A stretch of 64,000 nucleotides of DNA, taken from positions 1 through 64,000 of the forward strand of contig JAHRWA010000105.1 in assembly GCA_019090455.1 (NCBI GenBank), read 5' to 3'. Below the pieces are notes generated by a model. It was not told the DNA's origin. It saw only the letters and a list, made by a program, of their open reading frames with translations, and did not search any database. This DNA is from Pseudomonadales bacterium (lineage in GTDB: Bacteria > Pseudomonadota > Gammaproteobacteria > Pseudomonadales > DC-out160). Below, piece by piece: positions 57,763 through 64,000 of this stretch. The position numbers were made by a program, and so were the translations under genes. The stretch's first letter is position 1. The number at the start of each line of letters is the position of its first letter.

Positions 57763-57817
57763 TTATCGCCTCAAGCAGCAGGCGGCGGAGCCGTCCGCTG
57801 CCTTGACTTGTTAAGGC
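57763..57817. repeat. attC-like site 11
   Basis: TTATCGCCTCAAGCAGCAGG to GTTAAGGC, with CTCAAGCAGCAGGCGGCGG pairing to CCGTCCGCTGCCTTGA. It separates the GFA and YefM-type genes. Number 10, expected near 57,240-57,300, was not found. Confidence 0.85.
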
Positions 57818-57831
57818 AACCTACCTACAAT

Positions 57832-57848
57832 GTACGGAAATACCGTAC
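57832..57848 (+). promoter_or_regulatory. Operator palindrome of the YefM/YoeB-type module
   Basis: GTACGG-AAATA-CCGTAC, a perfect 6-bp inverted repeat centred 28 bp upstream of the antitoxin start. Autoregulation is inferred. Confidence 0.7.
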
Positions 57849-57867
57849 GATTAAAACTGGTGAGTTT

Positions 57868-58140
57868 ATGGACAGTGTAAGCGTAAATAAGTTTAGAGAC
57901 AACCTAAAAAGCTTTGTAGAACAAATAGTTGCAAACCATATGCCTTTGAAAGTTACCAGACGAATGGGGGAGGACTTTGTTGTAATAAGCGCTGAAGACT
58001 GGGAGCGAGAGCAAGAAACTTTGTATGTTTTACAAAATACTAGCCTCATGGCTCAGATTGCAGGCTCATTGGGAACACATACTAAGAAGAAAGGATATAA
58101 ACCAACTAAGGAAGAGTTAAGTGAGATCACTGGTCTTTGA
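57868..58140 (+). CDS. YefM/Phd-type antitoxin
   Basis: A 90-aa antitoxin starting at ATG 57868 (MDSVSVNKFRDNLKSFVEQI). MPLKVTRRMGEDFVVISAED is the conserved DNA-binding fold; the acidic-basic C-terminus (KPTKEELSEITGL) should fold onto the toxin. Overlaps the toxin gene by 20 bp. Confidence 0.93.
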   Translation: MDSVSVNKFRDNLKSFVEQIVANHMPLKVTRRMGEDFVVISAEDWEREQETLYVLQNTSLMAQIAGSLGTHTKKKGYKPTKEELSEITGL

Positions 58141-58390
58141 GGGAAAAACTTGGGAAGCTTATGAAAAACTTAGAGAGCAAGATAAAAAATTACACAAAGT
58201 ACTTTGCAGACAATTAAAAGAAATGATGCGTGACGACCCATCTAAAGGAACAGGAAAGCCTGAACAATTAAAGCATAACCTTGCTGGATTATGGTCTAGG
58301 CGGCTTAGTCAAAAAGATAGAGTTGTCTATAAGTATGACGATGACTATATTTATATTTTTGCTATCGGAGGACACTACGATCAGCATTAG
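58121..58390 (+). CDS. YoeB/Txe-family mRNA interferase toxin
   Basis: An 89-aa ribosome-dependent RNase, starting at GTG 58121 within the antitoxin 3' end. LVFEGKTWEAYEKLREQDKK, GKPEQLKHNLAGLWSRRLSQ and the terminal GGHYDQH are typical of the family; the Glu, Arg and His-Tyr catalytic positions are present. Confidence 0.94.
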   Translation: MRSLVFEGKTWEAYEKLREQDKKLHKVLCRQLKEMMRDDPSKGTGKPEQLKHNLAGLWSRRLSQKDRVVYKYDDDYIYIFAIGGHYDQH

Positions 58391-58391
58391 G

Positions 58392-58470
58392 GCCTTAACG
58401 CTGCGAACACCGTTGGCAAAAGTGGAGCGAAGCGTAACTTTTGACATCCGCGTGCTTTGCCTTGTTAAGC
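58392..58470. repeat. attC-like site 12
   Basis: GCCTTAACGC to GTTAAGC; inner arms GGCAAAAGT and ACTTTTGACA. It starts right after the YoeB stop. Confidence 0.88.
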
Positions 58471-58800
58471 ACTGAACCTTGCCACTAGTGATTTGCATTC
58501 AGACAAAGATACGTTCTTTGCCCATTTAATAGATTGTTGAATCTCGGGCTCATGTTGTTCTAGTGATATTTTAGACCAATACTGCCTAGGAGCCCCAATG
58601 GGAAGATGATCCACTTCGGAAGCAACGCCACTAAAAGCAATAAAATCACAATCATCCTCTGCCAGACCAACCTCAAATCGTAACGAAGCAAGCTCAATCG
58701 CACCTTCAATATAGTGGATTGAACCATCAAGCATTTCTGATGCAATTTCAGCAACTCTCATTCTACTTTTCTCTATGTACTCGTCGTGACTCATTTTCAT
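58465..58800 (-). CDS. Hypothetical cassette protein (DUF2489-like)
   Basis: A 111-aa protein from the ATG at 58800 (MKMSHDEYIEKSRMRVAEIA). The conserved-looking part is EGAIELASLRFEVGLAEDDC followed by VASEVDHLPIGAPRQYW. I recall similar proteins labelled DUF2489, with modest confidence. No known catalytic motif. It is a cassette between attC-like sites 12 and 13. Confidence 0.7.
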   Translation of the reverse strand: MKMSHDEYIEKSRMRVAEIASEMLDGSIHYIEGAIELASLRFEVGLAEDDCDFIAFSGVASEVDHLPIGAPRQYWSKISLEQHEPEIQQSIKWAKNVSLSECKSLVARFSA

Positions 58801-58805
58801 GGGAT

Positions 58806-58849
58806 GCTTAACGCTGACCGCAGCAGTCGGTTTCCGGCACTTGTTATGC
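58806..58849 (-). repeat. attC-like site 13
   Basis: GCTTAACGC to GTTATGC with short arms (GACCGCAGCAGTCGG, CCGGCACTTG). 44 bp long. Confidence 0.82.
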
Positions 58850-59284
58850 ATTGGCTAATTTACCGAATGCATCTATTTGTTGTATAAAACCAAGCTGATC
58901 GAATGCTTGACGATGGCCTGATATTTTCCCATTTTTAAAATAGTAAAATGTCATGCCAGAAATTGAAAAGCTTTTATTTGTTGCTGGTATCATTGGCAAA
59001 TCGCCAGAGTGTGCTCCAGACATATACCAACGAATAGCAATCTTTTCATCACCATCAATCATTTCTTGTATATCAAAACGTAAATCAGAAAAGGCATTTC
59101 TTGAATGCATTACTCTTGTAATGAACTCGTCATGATTAAGACTCATCCCATTCCAAGCATCGCCAGGGTCATCAATCACTTCATAGGTATCAGAAACATA
59201 ATCCGATAAATTCGTGAAGTCACCAGAATTCCACACTTCATTCATGAATGAACTCATCACTTCCATTTGATTCGCTTTACTCAT
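58844..59284 (-). CDS. SnoaL-like / ester cyclase family protein
   Basis: A 146-aa protein from ATG 59284, which has AGAAGG 5-10 bases upstream; an ATG at 59293 also exists. NEVWNSGDFTNLSDYVSDTY and IAIRWYMSGAHSGDLPMIPA fit the NTF2-like SnoaL fold; GMTFYYFKNGKISGHRQAFD closes it. The reaction is unknown. Its last codons run into attC-like site 13. Confidence 0.87.
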   Translation of the reverse strand: MSKANQMEVMSSFMNEVWNSGDFTNLSDYVSDTYEVIDDPGDAWNGMSLNHDEFITRVMHSRNAFSDLRFDIQEMIDGDEKIAIRWYMSGAHSGDLPMIPATNKSFSISGMTFYYFKNGKISGHRQAFDQLGFIQQIDAFGKLANA

Positions 59285-59301
59285 TACATTCACCTTCTAA
59301 A

Positions 59302-59406
59302 GGCTTAACGCAGCAGACAAAAGCCTCCGTAACTGGCGCGCCTTTTGCGTTTTTTAGCGAAAGGTGTGCCAGTTACGGAGGTCGCTTTGCTCTGCCTTGT
59401 TAAGTC
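59302..59406 (-). repeat. attC-like site 14
   Basis: GGCTTAACGC to GTTAAGTC, 105 bp. Very strong arms: CCTCCGTAACTGGCGCGCC pairs with GGTGTGCCAGTTACGGAGG. Confidence 0.92.
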
Positions 59407-59474
59407 TTCTTCGACGACTTACTTTGGAGATAACCGTCATGTCATTTGCTTCACAATACTCTATGTAAAAATAT

Positions 59475-60179
59475 TTATAATTTTCTATGTTCCCGATAAA
59501 GAAAACTGAACATGTTTTTCACTAACCCACCTACTAGCCCCTTCATTTCTCTCACTCTATATTTTTCTACCGAGATATTATTAAGTCGAGAGGGATGTAT
59601 ATAATCATTGGTAGTATAGAATTTTCTAAAGCTCATAATTAGAGGGTGCCATTCATCAGGATCGACGTACTGTTTTTTATCTCCCATCAATATCGACTCC
59701 TCAATATGACACTGAATAATACTTAATTCAAATGCGAACATTGGAACCAAGCTATTATCAGAAAACCTATGTGTTTTCGCTACAGTAGCCTCCAATTGAA
59801 CTTGACATTCCTCTATTCTTGGAGGATTCACCTTCACGGCCTGTTGAACGGTTAACCCAGCTTCTTCGACTTTGCTTTTAAGATAACGATAGCCCCAGGC
59901 CTTTTTATGCAGTGGTACGCTCTTCGTTCCCGTTGTATTAGCAATTTTGTTTATGGCATCAACAATATCTGCTGACGGTAAATTCAAAACACATTCCTTG
60001 GTTCTTTTTAGATTTTCTGTGGTCTTCGAACTCCCGTCAAGACCGATCATACAGCTTTTCCCCAACCACCAAATAGAAGAAGATGGAGCGATATTTACTG
60101 ACCCGTCATCATTGATGGTGCTGATTAAAACAACCGGTGTGCCAAAATATAAAATAGGTAGATCGATAGGCTTATGCAC
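59475..60179 (-). CDS. Flavin reductase-like FMN-binding protein
   Basis: A 234-aa protein of the flavin reductase/DIM6-NTAB family. LPILYFGTPVVLISTINDDG, VNIAPSSSIWWLGKSCMIGL and ECVLNLPSADIVDAINKIAN define the split-barrel FMN-binding fold. It may be an oxygenase partner or stand-alone reductase; no partner is present. It is one of the larger single-gene cassettes. Confidence 0.88.
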   Translation of the reverse strand: MHKPIDLPILYFGTPVVLISTINDDGSVNIAPSSSIWWLGKSCMIGLDGSSKTTENLKRTKECVLNLPSADIVDAINKIANTTGTKSVPLHKKAWGYRYLKSKVEEAGLTVQQAVKVNPPRIEECQVQLEATVAKTHRFSDNSLVPMFAFELSIIQCHIEESILMGDKKQYVDPDEWHPLIMSFRKFYTTNDYIHPSRLNNISVEKYRVREMKGLVGGLVKNMFSFLYREHRKL

Positions 60180-60277
60180 GAAAGTTACTCCTCAAATATT
60201 CCATGAGCTAGGAGTATTGCCTTCTACTCGGCCTATCACGACCCGATTATTGCTAATTTCAACGATTAATTACTTTT

Positions 60278-60368
60278 ACTTAACGCCCGGCTCACCGGAC
60301 CATTTAAATTTGTTGTAGCGAAGCGGAGACAACTTTAAATGTTTCTGCGTGCAACCGCTGGTTATATC
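60278..60368 (-). repeat. attC-like site 15
   Basis: ACTTAACGCC to GTTATATC; arms CATTTAAATTTGTTGT and ACAACTTTAAATG. It overlaps the region just beyond the stop of the next gene. Confidence 0.82.
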
Positions 60369-60369
60369 C

Positions 60370-60777
60370 TTACCCATATTCACTAATGATTTCTTCCACG
60401 CAAAGTAAATTTAACGCTTTTGCCAACCGATGTTGACCACTAACTGAGGCATGAATAACATAATAACCTTGATACTGTTCTTCAGTACTAGGTAACGAAC
60501 TCATTGCAGTTTGTAGCGCTTGCTTGTACTCGGGCATGAGTTCCACTGGTACTTCAGGGTTGTCCTCTTCCTGACGAGCAACTTCAATAGCCGCTACGAG
60601 GGCAAGCTCGCCATGAGACACTAATTTAGGAACGGCAGCATATGAAGCTGACCCTACATCTCCTTGATGGTACAGGTTCTCCCATAATTTATTCATTGCA
60701 CCCGCACGATCTTCATCAATCTTTTCGATGACAGGAAATGGATCATAAGGAGTACCGTATCCAGATATTAGCTCCAT
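60370..60777 (-). CDS. Hypothetical cassette protein (HEAT-like helical)
   Basis: A 135-aa acidic, mostly helical protein. SASYAAVPKLVSHGELALVA resembles a HEAT-type repeat, and HASVSGQHRLAKALNLLCVE is near the end. I do not recognise the family; similar sequences can be immunity-like or scaffold proteins, but nothing here proves that. It is flanked by attC-like site 15 and a half-site next to the IS element. Confidence 0.68.
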   Translation of the reverse strand: MELISGYGTPYDPFPVIEKIDEDRAGAMNKLWENLYHQGDVGSASYAAVPKLVSHGELALVAAIEVARQEEDNPEVPVELMPEYKQALQTAMSSLPSTEEQYQGYYVIHASVSGQHRLAKALNLLCVEEIISEYG

Positions 60778-60794
60778 TTATCTCCTCGTGGTTG

Positions 60795-60808
60795 CCACAT
60801 AACGAGGG
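60795..60808 (-). repeat. Half attC site cut by the IS element
   Basis: CCACATAACGAGGG has the sequence of one attC end, but its matching right half is absent: the IS terminal repeat starts at the next base. A full attC lies on the other side of the IS. Confidence 0.6.
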
Positions 60809-62638
60809 TGTAGAAAAAGTCCGAAAAGACTCAATCCTACACTCCCCTAATTTTTTATAGATATTAAAGTCGTATTATACCGATCAATAGAGAAAGCACA
60901 CCCTCACAAGGTCGACTGCAAATTGACCGGACCACCCCGTATATTCCTGTATATAGCACTATTTACCATTATCTTGTTAACTCAACGTACCTCTGTAGCT
61001 TTTCGATATTATGTATCAGACAAAATAAATTCCAGAGCCTGCCCCGCGACCTAGGGAGTGCTTTGGGTACTGGCCATCTACTTTCGACTTGCCCCTTAAG
61101 CTAAATCGATCAAGCCGTTTGTTCGTGCCTATATTGGCAAACACCGGTTCCACTACTGACATTCGATGGCCGTAGATTTGTTTTCCTTTCTTACTATCAA
61201 CCCGATGTTTCATCCAATCTGTGTAGGTCGGTGCTCTCTTATTGTTTAGAATAAAAGAGACTTGTCTGCCGTGCCCTTTTCTTGTGTTCGCCGAATCGGG
61301 ATTTCTCATGCATTTCGTTTTTATTTCACATACTCTGCATTTACTCAGTCGTCCTTCAATGAACAGTTTGTGATTTCCATACTCATCTTCGTTTTCGCTA
61401 CGTAACCACATCTCTTCGCCTGCGGGGCAACGACAACTTTTCTGGGTGGGGTCCAGCGTAAACTCACTCGCAGGCATCACTAACGGAATTTTCTTTTTCT
61501 TATCTTGATGTCTTTTTCCATATTTTTCTTTTTGGTTCTTGAATTTGGGATCACGACTTCGAAACTGATTATCAGGAATGTAAGCATTGATTCCATTTTC
61601 ATATAAGTATTTCATGTTCGCTTCATTGGCAAAACCAGGATCCGCAGTGACGATTGTTCCTTCTGCGTAGATGTCTTCACTAATTCCCAGGCGTTGAAAC
61701 CGTTCTAGTATATCTTCTGTGACGGGCTTCAACGTGTGATGTTCCTGCCCTTCACCAAAGGCTTGGGCATCCACTATCACCTGATGCTTTTTATCAACCG
61801 TGGCCACACCATTGTAACCTTGAATCGTTCCTCGACTTGTGGTCATCTTCGCTGATTCGTTATCAGTGATATTGCTCTTCACCTCTTTCTTTTTCTTCCC
61901 TTGCCCCATTCGTGGAGTTGAGGTCTCTAAGAAACGATTTATTTTTTCATGTGCCTTACTTAACGTATCAATGCATTGCTGTATTCTGTCGGCGCCTTCA
62001 CTGTCATGACTTTCACTTTTGTCCATTTGCTTATGCTCTGCCATGTGATAACGAACTTGACGCTTTATCTTTTCTCTCTTTTCTCCCAACTCTTTAAAAG
62101 TACCAGACCATTCCTTCGCAGCATTCGAAGATATTTTACAGCCGTCGATGGCAAACAACTCATTACCTAATAGACCTTACTCATAACAAACTAACAGTAC
62201 CTGTTCAAATACCGATTCTATATCTTCAGGCCGATGACTAATAAAGTGGGCGATGGTAGTGAAATGCGGAACCGTGTCACAAGACAGTGCTTTGAATATT
62301 ATGTTGGTATGGCAGCACCATTCTATTTCTCGACTGGAAGTGATGCCCTTGGAGTAAGCGAATAATATTATTTTTAATAAGATTGCGGGATCGTATGCGG
62401 GGCGGCCTGTGTCATCGTTGCTAAACCGTGGATCAAAGACACTGAGATCTAGTTTTTGATCGATTAGATAATGAAGTGCGTGCTCGAAGGTCCCTGGCTG
62501 AAGCTGATCTTGGTAGTTAATCACTACCATCGAGCTTTGATTATAATCGTAGGGAATGTATCTTGGCATAAGCACGCTCCGCTTGAGTTGAGGTGCTTAT
62601 ATTAACAGGGATTTTTCCTGATTCGGACTTTTTCTACA
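60809..62638 (-). mobile_element. IS1182-family insertion sequence
   Basis: About 1.83 kb with 17-bp perfect terminal inverted repeats: TGTAGAAAAAGTCCGAA (60809-60825) and its complement (62622-62638). It contains one broken transposase gene on the minus strand. No clear target-site duplication is visible at the junctions. Confidence 0.88.
60969..62575 (-). pseudogene. IS1182-family transposase, inactivated
   Basis: The N-terminal part (62,177-62,575) starts MLMPRYIPYDYNQSSMVVIN and contains the DUF772 domain (STGRPAYDPAILLKI-like). A TAA at 62,177-62,179 interrupts the frame, which continues unshifted as GLLGNELFAIDGCKISSNAA through the DDE domain to about 61,075. There about 35 extra bases after KVDGQ shift the frame, so the usual ending LFCLIHNIEKLQRYVELTR, still present to 60,969, is out of frame. 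Two separate lesions make transposition unlikely without a helper. Confidence 0.88.
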
Positions 62639-62639
62639 G

Positions 62640-62739
62640 TCTCAACGCCAACATCAACCGCCTTGGTGCTTTGGCGTGTTTTTGCGCACGCAAAATAAGT
62701 GCCGAAGCGCCAAGGTCGGTTTCATGTTTTTGTTAGGAT
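62640..62739 (-). repeat. attC-like site 16
   Basis: TCTCAACGCC to GTTAGGAT, 100 bp. Arms AACCGCCTTGGTGCTTTGGC and GCCGAAGCGCCAAGGTCGGT. It overlaps the stop of the DUF5677 gene. Confidence 0.9.
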
Positions 62740-63524
62740 ATCTTGGGTTTGCATAAGCTTGAGTTCATGAATAGGATACCAATTCTTGCAACATCAACTT
62801 CGTATTCCATATAATTTTCGTCATTCATGCTTTCCCTTACACGCTCTAAGTAGTTGTAGGTTACCGCCGCCCAATTAAGATTACTGTAATTAAGAACGTC
62901 TTGGGCGATCATCGTGGCCACCACTACTGAGTTTGAGAAAACCATCGATTGATCTGGAAACTTTGGACGGGGTTCTAATCCAGTAATATTGTAAAAATCC
63001 TCTTGTCCATCATCTGCCATAGGATGAACGTGTGTGGAGCCAAAGTCATAACCATATTTATAAAAGAACGACATATTCATTTTTTTCGCGACCTTTTCGG
63101 CTTTTGGTCGCCGCCAGTTATTACCACGCTTTGATAGTTCGGCATATCTCTCTTTTTGCAGTTGTGTAGGCGTAATCGAATCTACTTCTGATTTGTCTCT
63201 GAAATCTTGATCACTAGCGACTTTATTATTCGCTTTGTATTGTTGAAGAAAGGACCATTTTTCAAATTCAATATAGCTGTTTGACTCAGATATATCATTG
63301 AGATGAAACAATCGGTCTAGCATGCATCGATGGATCACCCAGCAATCTTGCGTATCCCCTAACTCCCAAAGACTTAATATAGCCTGTAGCATCATATTAG
63401 TTCGGGCGAGAAAATTGTGTAGTATTTGATTTTTAGTGTCACATTCATGTTTAGCAAATGAAAGCAGAATGGTTTTCGTAACTACGTCGAATGATTCGAC
63501 GACCTTTCTCTTATTGTTGTTCAT
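62733..63524 (-). CDS. DUF5677-type hypothetical protein
   Basis: A 263-aa helical protein. LARTNMMLQAILSLWELGDT, WVIHRCMLDRLFHLNDI and the STHVHPMADDGQEDF motif resemble the DUF5677 family, found near defence and stress genes. Function unknown. A single-gene cassette between attC-like sites 16 and 17. Confidence 0.78.
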   Translation of the reverse strand: MNNNKRKVVESFDVVTKTILLSFAKHECDTKNQILHNFLARTNMMLQAILSLWELGDTQDCWVIHRCMLDRLFHLNDISESNSYIEFEKWSFLQQYKANNKVASDQDFRDKSEVDSITPTQLQKERYAELSKRGNNWRRPKAEKVAKKMNMSFFYKYGYDFGSTHVHPMADDGQEDFYNITGLEPRPKFPDQSMVFSNSVVVATMIAQDVLNYSNLNWAAVTYNYLERVRESMNDENYMEYEVDVARIGILFMNSSLCKPKIS

Positions 63525-63550
63525 GTTTTCTACTTGTGTTTAACCGATAA

Positions 63551-63610
63551 TTCCTAACGCCTAAAGCACAGGCGCAGCTTTGCTGCGTCCTGTGCCTTTA
63601 CTCGTTAGCC
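63551..63610 (-). repeat. attC-like site 17
   Basis: TTCCTAACGCC to GTTAGCC. Arms AAAGCACAGGCGCAGC and GCTGCGTCCTGTGCCTTT are nearly perfect. The TPR gene reads into it before stopping. Confidence 0.93.
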
Positions 63611-64000
63611 ATTTATTCAAAGCAGCTGATGTGACTTTTGTGTATGAGTATTTCTGTGTTTTTTCTATTACTTTTTCAGGATATGGGTATGTAGCCCATG
63701 CCTCATCAAAATATTGTTGTGCCTGAAGAGTCGTAGCTGGGTTATCTTTTAGCATCGCCCACTTTGTATATAGGGCACAACCAAGAGTAAATCGACCCAT
63801 TCCATAATCCATTATTTGAATTGCCTTTCTTCCTTTTTCAATCGAGCCATCTACATCTTTATATGTAAAGAGTAAGTAACTTGAATAGTTACCCCAAGTC
63901 CATGCATCGTTAGGGCTGTACTCAAGCTCTTTTTGGTAACCTTTTTTAGCCTCATCATACTCTTTCAAATACCAATGCATTGTTGTGATGCCACTGAGCG
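63561..64000 (-). CDS. TPR-repeat protein (5' end beyond the window)
   Basis: At least 146 residues of tetratricopeptide-like repeats (HWYLKEYDEAKKGYQKELEY, SPNDAWTWGNYSSYLLFTY, GSIEKGRKAIQIMDYGMGRF). The frame is open upstream of the first ATG (63980) to the window edge, so the true start is probably to the right. The last residues (TGRSKAAPVL) come from the attC site, a common feature of cassette genes. Function unknown. Confidence 0.75.
   Translation of the reverse strand, partial: LSGITTMHWYLKEYDEAKKGYQKELEYSPNDAWTWGNYSSYLLFTYKDVDGSIEKGRKAIQIMDYGMGRFTLGCALYTKWAMLKDNPATTLQAQQYFDEAWATYPYPEKVIEKTQKYSYTKVTSAALNKWLTSKGTGRSKAAPVL

Noticed and set aside
60800-62645. Target-site duplication of the IS element
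   Set aside because: The flanks GAGGG and GTCTC are not direct repeats of any useful length.

Overview
The window is a chromosomal segment of a gammaproteobacterium. Gene order (recA-recX, alaS-lysC-csrA-tRNA-Ser-tRNA-Arg, mutS-fdxA, and ispD-ispF-truD-pcm-nlpD-rpoS) and an RsmZ-like small RNA between rpoS and fdxA resemble Pseudomonadales/Oceanospirillales. The species cannot be fixed from sequence alone. The first 35 bases are a Nextera sequencing adapter, so base 1 is a raw contig end and not a natural junction.

Region 1 (about 36-11,340) is an integrated mobile element lying against the 3' end of a tRNA-Arg gene. Its left part is a type I restriction-modification operon on the minus strand: hsdM, an AlbA_2/Schlafen-type ATPase-like gene, a DUF1016 (YhcG-type) nuclease gene, and an hsdS cut off by the contig end. 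Its right part is a plus-strand replication/control module: an unknown 278-aa protein, an iteron cluster around an AT-rich stretch, an AlpA-type regulator, a small conserved ORF, a PriCT-2/Toprim/DUF3987 primase-helicase-like protein, a Cys-rich protein, and a zinc-ribbon protein gene broken by a one-base frameshift. No integrase or hsdR is in view; both are probably beyond the contig break.

Region 2 (11,343-45,075) is core chromosome: tRNA-Arg(ACG), tRNA-Ser(GCT), csrA, lysC, alaS, an Lrp/AsnC regulator divergent from leuA (which has a highly structured leader), recX, recA, mutS, fdxA, an rsmZ-like sRNA, rpoS with an unusual Lys-rich N-terminus, nlpD, a DUF368 lipid-carrier transporter, pcm with a repeat insertion, truD, ispF, ispD, ftsB, eno, kdsA and pyrG. 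These are followed by a four-gene acyl-CoA carboxylase/HMG-CoA-lyase-like catabolic operon, DUF2505, DUF445 and a beta-carbonic anhydrase. CsrA and its probable antagonist sRNA are both in this window. Many intergenic regions and several coding regions carry short tandem duplications of 12-23 bp.

Region 3 (45,076-64,000) is accessory DNA. It starts with a patchy stretch of small genes, a duplicated gene end and a reverse-transcriptase relic. From about 50 kb it becomes an integron cassette array: small genes, mostly on the minus strand, separated by attC-like inverted repeats that begin near (C)TTAACGCC or CATAACG and end in GTTANNN. The array holds five toxin-antitoxin modules, several single-gene cassettes of unknown function, an IS91-family relic, and an IS1182-family element with a nonsense mutation and a small insertion. 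Cassette polarity predicts the integron integrase to the right of the window.
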